The position numbers were made by a program, and so were the translations under genes. A DNA stretch of 64,000 nt from Streptomyces sp. DG1A-41 (GTDB lineage: Bacteria > Actinomycetota > Actinomycetes > Streptomycetales > Streptomycetaceae): assembly GCF_037055355.1 (NCBI RefSeq), contig NZ_CP146350.1, positions 3,433,001 through 3,497,000 of the forward strand, in the 5' to 3' direction. The notes below the pieces were generated by a model. That model did no database searches. It was not told the origin of the DNA and worked only from the letters and a program-made list of their open reading frames with translations. Shown piece after piece: positions 18,117 through 26,841 of this stretch. Within the stretch, counting starts at the first letter, position 1. The number at the start of each line of letters is the position of its first letter.

Positions 18117-19457
18117 ATGACCGTCAACGACGATGTCCTGCTTGTCCACGGCGGAACCCCGCTGGAGGGCGAGATCCGTGTCCGCGGTGCGAAGAACCTC
18201 GTACCGAAGGCCATGGTGGCAGCGCTGCTGGGCAGCGCTCCGAGCCGCCTCCGCAATGTTCCGGACATCCGTGACGTACGGGTCGTACGGGGTCTGTTGC
18301 AGCTGCACGGTGTGACGGTCCGTCCGGGGGACGAACCCGGCGAACTGGTGATGGATCCGACGCGCGTGGAGAGCGCGAACGTCGCTGACATCGATGCCCA
18401 TGCGGGTTCGAGCCGTATCCCGATCCTCTTCTGCGGCCCCCTGCTGCACCGCCTCGGCCACGCGTTCATACCGGGCCTCGGCGGCTGCGACATCGGCGGC
18501 CGTCCCATCGACTTCCACTTCGACGTGCTGCGGCAGTTCGGCGCGCGGATCGAGAAGCGGGCGGACGGGCAGTACCTGGAGGCACCGCAGCGGCTGCGGG
18601 GTACGAAGATCCGGCTGCCCTACCCGTCCGTGGGCGCGACCGAGCAGGTGCTGCTGACGGCGGTGCTCGCCGAGGGCGTCACCGAGCTCTCGAACGCGGC
18701 CGTCGAGCCGGAGATCGAGGACCTGATCTGCGTCCTTCAGAAGATGGGCGCCATCATCGCGATGGACACCGACCGGACCATCCGCGTCACCGGTGTCGAC
18801 AAACTCGGCGGCTACACCCACCACGCCCTGTCCGACCGCCTGGAGGCCGCGTCCTGGGCGTCCGCCGCGCTGGCGACCGAGGGCAACATCTACGTCCGCG
18901 GCGCCCAGCAGCGCTCGATGATGACGTTCCTGAACACCTACCGGAAGGTGGGCGGGGCCTTCGAAATCGACGACGAGGGCATCCGCTTCTGGCACCCCGG
19001 CGGCCAGCTGAAGTCCATCGCGCTGGAGACGGACGTCCACCCCGGCTTCCAGACCGACTGGCAGCAGCCGCTGGTGGTGGCCCTGACCCAGGCCACGGGC
19101 CTGTCCATCATCCACGAGACGGTCTACGAGTCCCGCCTCGGCTTCACCTCCGCCCTGAACCAGATGGGCGCGCACATCCAGCTCTACCGCGAGTGCCTGG
19201 GCGGCTCCGACTGCCGCTTCGGCCAGCGCAACTTCCTCCACTCGGCGGTCGTCTCCGGCCCCACCAAGCTCCAGGGCGCCGATCTGGTCATCCCCGACCT
19301 GCGCGGCGGCTTCTCGTACCTCATCGCGGCACTGGCGGCCCAGGGCACGTCCCGCGTCCACGGCATCGGCCTCATCAACCGCGGCTACGAGAACTTCATG
19401 GAGAAGCTCGTGGAGCTGGGCGCGAAGGTGGAACTGCCGGGCAAGGCGCTCGGGTAG
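18117..19457 (+). CDS. murA: UDP-N-acetylglucosamine 1-carboxyvinyltransferase
   Basis: The first committed step of peptidoglycan synthesis: transfer of enolpyruvate from phosphoenolpyruvate to UDP-GlcNAc in the cytoplasm. The 446-residue protein has the two inverse alpha/beta barrels of the EPT family. VRGAKNLVPKAM holds the conserved Lys-Asn pair. GLGGCDIGGRPID holds the active-site Cys (Cys124), so fosfomycin sensitivity is expected. The ATG at 18117 was chosen by homology; the frame is open to 17895, and the upstream GGAACGCGAG is a weak ribosome binding site. A strong bidirectional terminator follows. Confidence 0.93.
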   Translation: MTVNDDVLLVHGGTPLEGEIRVRGAKNLVPKAMVAALLGSAPSRLRNVPDIRDVRVVRGLLQLHGVTVRPGDEPGELVMDPTRVESANVADIDAHAGSSRIPILFCGPLLHRLGHAFIPGLGGCDIGGRPIDFHFDVLRQFGARIEKRADGQYLEAPQRLRGTKIRLPYPSVGATEQVLLTAVLAEGVTELSNAAVEPEIEDLICVLQKMGAIIAMDTDRTIRVTGVDKLGGYTHHALSDRLEAASWASAALATEGNIYVRGAQQRSMMTFLNTYRKVGGAFEIDDEGIRFWHPGGQLKSIALETDVHPGFQTDWQQPLVVALTQATGLSIIHETVYESRLGFTSALNQMGAHIQLYRECLGGSDCRFGQRNFLHSAVVSGPTKLQGADLVIPDLRGGFSYLIAALAAQGTSRVHGIGLINRGYENFMEKLVELGAKVELPGKALG

Positions 19458-19486
19458 CACAGGCAGTCAGCACACGCAGTGATGCC

Positions 19487-19523
19487 AAAGGGGCGGCCAC
19501 CCGGTTCGGGTGGCCGCCCCTTT
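19487..19523. terminator. Bidirectional terminator between murA and hup
   Basis: A perfect 17-bp inverted repeat (AAAGGGGCGGCCACCCG and its complement) around the loop GTT. The arms end in AAA/TTT on both strands, so it can serve the convergent murA and hup genes. Confidence 0.9.
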
Positions 19524-19571
19524 GATGTCACTGTGCCTCGTACGTCATCCTGAGACGTACGAACGACCAGG

Positions 19572-19853
19572 TCACCTACCCTTGGCCGCTTCCTTGAGCT
19601 TGGAGCCCGCGGAGACCTTCACGCTGTAGCCCGCCGGGATCTGGATGGGCTCGCCGGTCTGCGGGTTGCGGGCGGTGCGAGCGGCACGGTGGGTGCGCTC
19701 GAAGGTCAGGAAGCCGGGGATGGTGACCTTCTCGTCCCCCTTGGAGACGATGTCGCCGACCACGTCGGCGAACGCGGCCAGCACGGCGTCGGCGTCCTTG
19801 CGGGTCACCTCGGCGCGGTCGGCCAGCGCGGCCACCAGCTCACTGCGGTTCAT
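19572..19853 (-). CDS. hupA: HU-family nucleoid protein
   Basis: A 93-residue HU protein that bends and compacts DNA. MNRSELVAALADRAEVTRKD is the N-terminal helix region, GFLTFERTHRAARTARNPQTG is the HU signature leading into the arm, and the C-terminus ends KLKEAAKGR. It lacks the long Lys-rich tail of the second Streptomyces HU (HupS), so it is the short HupA type. GGGAG lies seven bases before the ATG. Confidence 0.93.
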   Translation of the reverse strand: MNRSELVAALADRAEVTRKDADAVLAAFADVVGDIVSKGDEKVTIPGFLTFERTHRAARTARNPQTGEPIQIPAGYSVKVSAGSKLKEAAKGR

Positions 19854-20164
19854 GTTGTTACTCCCGTGTTCATCTTGCCGTTGAGGCGTCAGATCGAAGC
19901 CGATGCTGCCAGGGTCCTCAATGAGTCCCCGGACCCGGGTCCGTCGTCAGACCCTCGCGCCCAGGGACGCATCCTGCCTCTACCTGCGGCGGGAAAGCCA
20001 ATCCGGCACCCGCAGGAGTCGTGAGAACACCCTTGGGAGTCACACGAAAAGAGGGCCTGAGCCTGGCCGACACGATAGAGGGCGGCCCAAGGGGTGGGGT
20101 TCCCCGACGCGCCGTTGCCGGGCCAGTCGTGGCAATCCTCACAGCCGACCGAAGGACTGCCGCC
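19854..20164. other. Intergenic region between hup and the malic enzyme gene
   Basis: A 311-bp gap holding the hup promoter region and the tail of the malic enzyme transcript. It contains a 12-bp GGACCCGGGTCC palindrome near 19,930. I see no credible coding sequence and no clear intrinsic terminator. Confidence 0.5.
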
Positions 20165-21595
20165 CTACGGCTGTGAGGTCGTCGCCGTCGCCCCCGCCGC
20201 CTTCGCGGCCTCCCGCACCGCCCCGGCGACCGCACCCGCGACCTTGTCGTTGAAGACGCTCGGGATGATGTAGTTCGGGTTCAGCTCGTCCTCGGTCACC
20301 ACGTCCGCGAGGGCGGTCGCGGCGGCCAGCATCATCTCGGTGTTGACCGTGCGGGACTGGGCGTCCAGCAGACCGCGGAAGACACCCGGGAAGACCAGCA
20401 CGTTGTTGATCTGGTTCGGGAAGTCGGAGCGGCCGGTGGCCACAACGGCCGCGGTCTGGCGGGCGATTGCCGGGTCGACCTCGGGGTCCGGGTTCGCGAG
20501 CGCGAATACGATGGCGCCGTCGGCCATGGCGGCCACGTCGTCGCCGTCGAGGACGTTCGGGGCCGAGACGCCGATGAAGACGTCGGCGCCGCGCACGGCC
20601 TCCTTGAGCGTGCCGGTCAGGCCCTCGAGGTTGGTGTTGTCGGCGATCCAGCGCAGCGCCGAGCCCGGGGCGGCGTCCACCAGGTCCTCGCGGCCCGCGT
20701 GCACGACGCCGTGGATGTCGGCGACGACGGCGTTCTTGACGCCCGCTGCCAGCAGCAGCTTCAGGATGGCCGTACCGGCCGCGCCGGCTCCGGACATGAC
20801 GACCCGGATGTTCTCGATCGCCTTGCCCGTGACGCGCAGTGCGTTCGTGAGGGCGGCGAGGACGACGATCGCGGTGCCGTGCTGGTCGTCGTGGAAGACG
20901 GGGATGTCGAGGGCCTCGCGCAGCCGGGCCTCGATCTCGAAGCAGCGGGGCGCGGAGATGTCCTCGAGGTTGATGCCCGCGAAGCCCGGGGCGATCGCCT
21001 TGACGATCTCGACGATCGCGTCGGTGTCCTGGGTGTCGAGGCAGATCGGCCAGGCGTCGATGCCGGCGAACCGCTTGAAGAGGGCCGCCTTGCCCTCCAT
21101 GACGGGCAGCGCGGCCTTCGGGCCGATGTTGCCCAGGCCCAGCACGGCGGAGCCGTCCGTCACGACCGCAACGGAGTTGCGCTTGATGGTGAGGCGGCGG
21201 GCGTCCTCGGGGTTCTCGGCGATCGCCATGCAGACGCGGGCCACGCCCGGCGTGTAGACCATGGACAGGTCGTCACGGTTGCGGATGGGGTGCTTCGACG
21301 CCATCTCGATCTTGCCGCCGAGGTGCATGAGGAAGGTCCGGTCCGAGACCTTGCCCAGCGTGACGCCCTCGATGCCGCGGAGTTCTTCGACGATCTCGTC
21401 CGCGTGCGCGGTCGACGAGGCCGCGATGGTGACGTCGATTCGGAGCTTCTCGTGACCGGACGCGGTGACGTCGAGGCCGGTCACCGAGCCTCCGGAGGAC
21501 TCCACGGCGGTGGTGAGCTGCGAGACGGCGGTTCCGCTCGCGGGCACCTCCAGCCGGACCGTCATCGAGTAGGAGACGCTGGGCGCCGTTGCCAT
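20165..21595 (-). CDS. NAD-type malic enzyme with N-terminal ACT domain
   Basis: Oxidative decarboxylation of malate to pyruvate, linking the TCA cycle to acetyl-CoA supply. The 476-residue protein has an N-terminal ACT-type ligand-binding domain (about 8-90). The malic enzyme domain follows (DLSMVYTPGVARVC, GSAVLGLGNIGPKAALPVMEGKA, FHDDQHGTAIV), then the NAD-binding domain (VVMSGAGAAGTAILKLLL; FALANPDPEVDP). The ACT domain suggests allosteric control by a small molecule. AGAGGAAG lies upstream of the ATG. A candidate structured RNA sits 117 bp upstream on the same strand. Confidence 0.9.
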   Translation of the reverse strand: MATAPSVSYSMTVRLEVPASGTAVSQLTTAVESSGGSVTGLDVTASGHEKLRIDVTIAASSTAHADEIVEELRGIEGVTLGKVSDRTFLMHLGGKIEMASKHPIRNRDDLSMVYTPGVARVCMAIAENPEDARRLTIKRNSVAVVTDGSAVLGLGNIGPKAALPVMEGKAALFKRFAGIDAWPICLDTQDTDAIVEIVKAIAPGFAGINLEDISAPRCFEIEARLREALDIPVFHDDQHGTAIVVLAALTNALRVTGKAIENIRVVMSGAGAAGTAILKLLLAAGVKNAVVADIHGVVHAGREDLVDAAPGSALRWIADNTNLEGLTGTLKEAVRGADVFIGVSAPNVLDGDDVAAMADGAIVFALANPDPEVDPAIARQTAAVVATGRSDFPNQINNVLVFPGVFRGLLDAQSRTVNTEMMLAAATALADVVTEDELNPNYIIPSVFNDKVAGAVAGAVREAAKAAGATATTSQP

Positions 21596-21711
21596 GGCCG
21601 ACTTCCTCTGCTTTCACCTGACGCTGAGTTGTGCCGTCCGATCGTCGCACCTACCGCTGAGTAGCAGGTAGCCACCCTCGATTGCGAACGTTTTGTTCGC
21701 GGAACAGGCCA

Positions 21712-21850
21712 GCAAAAAGAGACCCACGTCACTGTGGACGTGGGTCTCTTCACAAGTAGGTGGCACCGACCCGCCATGCTCGCCTCGCGGCAAGTGGTCG
21801 CTCGTAGCGACGAAGGTTGGGCCCGGGGGCTTGGATCGAGCCGGTGCCAC
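21712..21850 (-). ncRNA. Candidate structured small RNA or leader ending in an intrinsic terminator
   Basis: On the minus strand a TAGCCT hexamer (possible -10) lies about six bases before GUGGCACCG at 21,850. That sequence pairs perfectly with CGGUGCCAC at 21,768-21,760, closing a domain of about 90 nt with an internal hairpin (GUCGCU/AGCGAC). A 14-bp perfect hairpin (AAGAGACCCACGTC arms, 21,717-21,750) and a T5 run follow. The whole is about 139 nt with no convincing coding sequence. It sits between the HelD-type gene and malic enzyme, so it may be a free small RNA, a 3'-UTR RNA or a leader of malic enzyme. I do not recognise an Rfam class. Confidence 0.65.
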
Positions 21851-21927
21851 GTCCAGGCTAACAAACAGATCCCGTAAGGCCATTCCCGTACCGGGAGTTC
21901 ATTTCGCCGACACGTGGGTAACGGGCC

Positions 21928-24214
21928 TCAGTCCCTGAGCAGGTCCGGGATCCCGGCCGCGTCGGGCTCGTCCCGTCCGGCCGAGACGACCGTGAGCTGC
22001 TGGGTGGCCCGGGTCAGTGCGACGTAGAGCACACGCAGTCCGGCCGGGGACTCGTCGGCGATCTCCGCCGGGGAGACCACGACCGTCGCGTCGTACTCCA
22101 GGCCCTTCGCCTCCAGGCTGCCGAGTGCCACCACCCGGTCGCCGAGTCCGGCGAGCCAGCGCCGGGCCTCCTCGCGGCGCTGCATGGCAACGACCACACC
22201 GACCGTGCCGTCGACGCGCTCCAGCAGCCGGGCGGCCTCGGCGCGGACGGTTTCGGCCAACGTGTCGTCCACGACCGTGAAGCGGGGCTCGACTCCGGTG
22301 GAGCGGACCGCCTTCGGGGACGCGGAGCCGGGCATGGCCAGGGCCAGCACCTTCGAGGCGAGCTCGGCGATCTCGGCCGGGTTGCGGTAGTTCACGGTGA
22401 GCTCGAAGCGGCGGCGCGGGCGGGTGCCGAGGGCCTCGTCGCGGGCCTCGGCGGCCTCCTCCGGGTCGGACCAGGAGGACTGGGCGGGGTCGCCCACGAC
22501 CGTCCAGGTGGCGTGCCAGGCCGCGGCGGCCGACCATGCGCCACTGCATCGGGGTGAGGTCCTGGGCCTCGTCGACGATGACGTGCGCGTACTCGGTGCG
22601 CTCGGCGGCCAGCCGCTCGGCGCGCTCGCGCTGCGACTCCTCGCGCACCGGCATCAGCTCCTCCAGGCCGGTGAGCTGGTCGAGCGGGTCGAGTTCGCGC
22701 TTCTTCCGGGGGCGGGCCGGGGCGCCGAGGATGGCCAGGAGCTCGTCGAGCATCGCGATGTCGTGCACCGAGTGGCCGTCGCGCCTGAGGGAACGGGCGA
22801 CCTTGCGGATCTCCCCGGGGTTGAGGATCCGCCGTGCCCAGCGGCCGAGGCGCCGCTCGTCGGCCATGACGTCCAGGACCGCCGCCGGAGTCAGCTCGGG
22901 CCACCAGGCGTCGAGGAATTCGATGAAGGCGTCCTCGGAGGTGATGTCCTCGTCGAAGGAGGAGCGCAGCTCGGCGGCGAGCTCCGGGTCGGTGTGCCGG
23001 CCGGCCGCGCCGGACTGCTCCCACAGGGCGTCCAGGAGCAGCTTGCGGGCGCGGGGGCGCAGCAGGTTCACGGGGGCGGTGCCGCCGAGTGCGGCGCGGC
23101 GGATGCCCGCCAGCTGCTCGGCCTCCAGCTCCAGGCGGCGGCCGAAGGCGACCACGCGCAGCCGGGCCGGTGAATCGTTCAGCTCCAGGGCTCCGCGCGC
23201 GGCCTTCCGCAGCACCTTGAGCATGCGGGACGAACCCTTGGCACGGGCCACGGACGGGGAGTCGTAGAGCGTGGCCTCGGCGCCGTCGACGAGGGAGCCG
23301 ATGGCGCGGATGGCGACCTGGCCTTCCTCGCCGAGGGAGGGCAGCACGCCCTCGGTGTAGGCGACGAGCAGCGGGGTCGGCGAGACGATCAGGATGCCGC
23401 CCGCGTACCGGCGGCGGTCCTGGTAGAGGAGGTAGGCCGCGCGGTGCAGGGCGACCGCGGTCTTGCCGGTGCCGGGGCCGCCCTCGACGTAGGTCACCGA
23501 GGCGGCGGGGGCGCGGATGACCAGGTCCTGCTCGGCCTGGATGGAGGCGACGATGTCGCGCATGGTGTGGCTGCGGGCCTGGCCGAGCGCGGCCATCAGG
23601 GCGCCGTCGCCGATGACGGGCAGCTCGTGGCCGTCGAGGTAGGCCGTCAGCTCGGGGCGCATCAGGTCGTCCTCGACGCCGAGCACCCTGCGTCCCTTGG
23701 AGCGGATGACCCGGCGGCGGACGACCCGGCCGGGGTCCACGGGCGTCGACCGGTAGAAGGGAGCGGCGGCCGGGGCCCGCCAGTCGATGACCAGCGGGGC
23801 GTAGTCCTGGTCGAGGACACCGATGCGGCCGATGTGCAGCGTCTCGGCGATGTCGGCGGTGTTGTCCTCGCGGATCGCGCCCTCGGCGGGCTCCACGGCG
23901 GTGTAGGCGCCGTCGGGGCCCTTCTTGCCGTCCTTGCCGCGCAGCAGGTCGATGCGGCCGAAGAGGAAGTCCTCGAACTCGTTGTTCAGCCGGCTGAGGT
24001 GTATGCCGGCGCGGAAGACCTGGGCGTCCCGCTCGGCGAGCGCGCCGGGTGTGCCGACCTGGCCGCGCTGGGCCGCGTCGTTCATGAGGAACTCGGCCTC
24101 GTGGACCTTCTCCTCGAGACGCCGGTACACCCGGTCCAGGTGTTCCTGTTCGACGCCGATCTCTCTGTCTCTCAGGGAGTCGAGCGCGGTTTCCTGCTGA
24201 GCCTGAGCGGCCAC
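21928..24214 (-). pseudogene. HelD/UvrD-like superfamily 1 helicase, broken by a single-base frameshift
   Basis: About 761 residues if repaired. The N-terminal segment (LDSLRDREIGVEQEHLDRVY, coiled-coil-like) resembles HelD, which binds RNA polymerase and recycles stalled complexes. Walker A is YVEGGPGTGKTAVALHRAAYLL; the Walker B region is AHVIVDEAQDLTPMQWRMVG. After GRRG the frame is lost. The continuation (TWTVVGDPAQSSWSD, then LTVNYRNPAEIA and VALTRATQQLTVVS) is in another frame. Deleting the A at about 22,518 on the plus strand restores RRGRHATWTVVGDP. GTG start at 24214 after GAAGGGGG. No other damage is visible. Confidence 0.85.
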
Positions 24215-24274
24215 CGGGCCCCCTTCTGACGTGCTGGGCAGCCGTCCACCGTACGCGAAGGGGACCCGGTAAAG

Positions 24275-25102
24275 CTACGCGTCGACCTCGACCAGCCGCT
24301 TGCCGTCGAAGGTCACTACCTCGAAGTGATCGATCTGGTTCGGCTCGAAGGCGGCGCCGCCCTGGACGTACAGCGGCTCCTTGGCCTTCTCGGACTTGGC
24401 GTCCGGCAGGCCGTAGCCCCATTCCGGGACGGACCAGGAGGCGAGGGTCTCGCGCTCGCCGTTCTTGCCGACCGCGACGAGGGCGCACTTGAGCGGGCCC
24501 TTGAGGTTCTTCAGCTCCAGGACGGTGCCGGTGCCCCAGTCCTTCTTCTGGACGGCGACGGTCGCGGAGACCTTGGTGTTGGGGTCGGTGGCCGTGATCT
24601 TGTCGGAGATGCCGTCGAAGGCCTCCTTGGCGGGGCTGGAGGCGAGCGGGCGGTTCTCGGCGCCGCCGCCGTCACCGCCGCCGTTCGTCGCGACCGCGAC
24701 GAAGGGGCCACCGATGATCAGCGCGCCGGCCGCGGCCACCATGTAGAAGCTGCGGCGGCGCTTCTGGGCGCGGCGGTCGGCGACCTCGTCGACCAGCTTC
24801 TCCACCAGGCGCGGCCGGGGCTTCGCGGACAGCGACTCGCCGATCGCGGGTGTGCCCGAGCCGGGCAGGTCGGCGAGGGCGGCGAGCATCGGCTCCATGC
24901 CGGCCAGCTCGTCGAGCTGCTGGGCGCACCATTCACAGGTCGCGAGGTGGGCTTCGAAAGCGGTTGCTTCGGCGTCGTCGAGGATGCCGAGAGCGTAGGC
25001 ACCGACGGTTTCGTGCTCGTTCGGCACCGGAGATCCCTGCATGGGTCCAGACATACCCATGCCTCCCGTACCGAATCCCTGGTTTCCCCCGTAAACACTC
25101 AT
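24275..25102 (-). CDS. rsuA: Membrane-bound zinc anti-sigma factor
   Basis: Partner of the upstream ECF sigma factor. The N-terminal cytoplasmic ZAS domain contains TVGAYALGILDDAEATAFEA and the zinc motif HLATCEWC (HxxxCxxC). One membrane segment (about 120-140, FYMVAAAGALIIGGPFVAV) separates it from an extracytoplasmic sensor-like domain (about 135 residues). The ATG overlaps the sigma factor TGA by one base (TGATG), giving coupled synthesis. The pair's order and sequence match SigU-RsuA of S. coelicolor, in which unchecked SigU blocks aerial development. 275 residues. Confidence 0.88.
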   Translation of the reverse strand: MSVYGGNQGFGTGGMGMSGPMQGSPVPNEHETVGAYALGILDDAEATAFEAHLATCEWCAQQLDELAGMEPMLAALADLPGSGTPAIGESLSAKPRPRLVEKLVDEVADRRAQKRRRSFYMVAAAGALIIGGPFVAVATNGGGDGGGAENRPLASSPAKEAFDGISDKITATDPNTKVSATVAVQKKDWGTGTVLELKNLKGPLKCALVAVGKNGERETLASWSVPEWGYGLPDAKSEKAKEPLYVQGGAAFEPNQIDHFEVVTFDGKRLVEVDA

Positions 25103-25659
25103 CACGCCGTCACCCCCCGCTCCTCCAGTGCGAGCTTCATCGAACGCAGGGCGTAGAACACCCTGGAGCGGACGGTTCCGCTGGGTATGCCCAGGGTTTC
25201 GGCCGCCTCATTGACGGTACGCCCCTTGAAGTACGTCTCGACGAGCACCTCCCGGTGGGCGGGAGTCAGGTCGTCGAGTGCGTCCGACAGAGTCATCAGC
25301 CACAGCGCCTTGTCGATCTCGTCCTCCGCGGGGATGACCTCCAGCGGCGACGGGTCGACCTCCTGCGGCCGGGCCTGCCGGCTGCGGTGGCCGTCGATGA
25401 CGATGCGCCGGGCGACCGTCACCAGCCAGGGGCGTACCGATCCGGTCGCCCGATTGAGCTGACCGGCGTTCTTCCAGGCACGGATGAGCGTCTCCTGCAC
25501 GACGTCCTCGGCGCGCTGCCGGTCTCCGGCGACCAGGCGCAGGACGTACGCAAGCAGGGGTCCGGCGTGTTCGCGATACAGCGCACGCATCAGCTCCTCG
25601 TCGGGTTCCGAGGGCTGGGACATGCGATGTCGGGCCCTCGGTGCACGTTCATTGGCCAC
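25102..25659 (-). CDS. sigU: ECF-type RNA polymerase sigma factor
   Basis: An ECF sigma factor with regions 2 (YREHAGPLLAYVLRLV, QETLIRAWKNA) and 4 (LTPAHREVLVETYFKGRTVN, LGIPSGTVRSRVFYALRSM). It directs RNA polymerase to its own regulon and is held by the downstream anti-sigma factor. The GTG at 25659 is preferred because AAGGA lies seven bases upstream; the ATG at 25623 (MSQPSEPDEEL) is a possible shorter start. The predicted length is 185 residues. Confidence 0.88.
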   Translation of the reverse strand: MANERAPRARHRMSQPSEPDEELMRALYREHAGPLLAYVLRLVAGDRQRAEDVVQETLIRAWKNAGQLNRATGSVRPWLVTVARRIVIDGHRSRQARPQEVDPSPLEVIPAEDEIDKALWLMTLSDALDDLTPAHREVLVETYFKGRTVNEAAETLGIPSGTVRSRVFYALRSMKLALEERGVTA

Positions 25660-25996
25660 GACGGAATCCTTGCGCACGCCCACCTCCGGTGTCCGGGGGT
25701 TCCCCCAGTCGGTCGCTCCACATGCCGTACGGATGCGAGCCGTTGGGTGTTCAAAGAGGCGTGACAGATTTCTTCGGAGTGGCGTGACGAGGGGGACATG
25801 GGAGCACATTCCCACCCCATGTTCTTTACATTTCCGCCACATCGATCAAATCAAGCCAGGCTTTCCCTACGGGGGCGTAGGTAAACGGCGTGTAATCGAA
25901 ATCACTTCGACAGCACGTCCACAGAAGTCGCATTTAGGACAGGGGAATTGGGTGCAGCGACCATCCAACGGCCTTGCAGTGAAGGACAAAAGGGAT
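25660..25996. other. Intergenic region upstream of sigU
   Basis: A 337-bp gap between the sigU start and the CGNR gene stop. It must hold the sigU promoter. Its A/T content is locally higher (around 25,840-25,990) than in the genes. I see no convincing open frame or terminator and cannot name a promoter class. Confidence 0.45.
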
Positions 25997-26590
25997 TTAA
26001 GCGCGAGTGAGCGCCGCGCGGCGGCGGTGCCGGGCGACCCTTTCGCGGTTGCCGCAAACCTCGCTGGAGCACCAGCGCCTCCTGCGCCCCCGGGAGGTGT
26101 CGAGGTACACGATCGGGCAGTTGTCGCCCTCGCACTGGCGCAGGGCCGCGCGGGCGACGGGGTCGGTCAGCAGGTCCACGGCGTCCCGGGCGACGACCGC
26201 GAGCAGGGCGGGGCAGCCGGGCGGGCCGTCCAACCGCCGTACGAGCTCGCCGTCTCCACCGCGGACGGCGCGCGGGGCGGGGGGCGCCGTACGGGCGAGG
26301 TCGTTGACGCGCGCGAGCGCGAAGTCGTACGCCCGGGCTCCGGATCCCGGCCAGCCGCGCACCAACCGGTCGATCTGGCCGCGCAGTTCGCGGAAGGCGG
26401 CCGGCCAGGTGGCGTCGGCGTGGGCCAGGGCGGTGTCCGCCGGGACGAGCCCGGAACCGGTGATCCAGGCGCGCAGCACGTCCACGGAGTCCAGCCGTTC
26501 CTCCGGATGCGTGGTGGAGAGCAGATCGAGGCAGATCCGCCCGGCATCGAAGCGCAGCTCGTACGGGGCCGTGGCCGTACCCAGTGCCAT
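25997..26590 (-). CDS. CGNR zinc-finger family protein (putative regulator)
   Basis: A 197-residue protein with an N-terminal helical domain (YELRFDAGRICLDLLSTTHP, the family's opening) and a C-terminal CGNR zinc finger. CEGDNCPIVYLD gives the first Cys pair and CSSEVCGNRERVARHRRR the second pair and basic tail. The fold is thought to bind DNA. The ATG at 26590 fits the family start although the frame is open further upstream. Targets are unknown. Confidence 0.82.
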   Translation of the reverse strand: MALGTATAPYELRFDAGRICLDLLSTTHPEERLDSVDVLRAWITGSGLVPADTALAHADATWPAAFRELRGQIDRLVRGWPGSGARAYDFALARVNDLARTAPPAPRAVRGGDGELVRRLDGPPGCPALLAVVARDAVDLLTDPVARAALRQCEGDNCPIVYLDTSRGRRRRWCSSEVCGNRERVARHRRRAALTRA

Positions 26591-26841
26591 GTGCCTGTCA
26601 CCGCCTAGGGGTGCACCCCGGTCGCGAGGGGTTCGGTGGGGCGCCAGTGAGAGGGCTGGGAAACCGTTCCCTCTTACAGTGCCTGCCCACCGCGAAGCCG
26701 AAAACCCCTCGCACGGGCCCGTCGTGAGGCGCGGCTTCGCCCCGGCACGGGTTCCGGCCATGGCGCGCGCCCCACGCCGAGCGGCAATGGACGCGCGGGC
26801 GGCGTCAGCATGGCGGTATCTCGCTCAACCCGCGGATGCGG

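Noticed and set aside
21751..21775. AGGTGGCACCG on the plus strand, resembling a T-box antiterminator
   Set aside because: The match is partial, there is no upstream specifier stem, and no plus-strand gene follows. The same bases form the closing helix of the minus-strand RNA.
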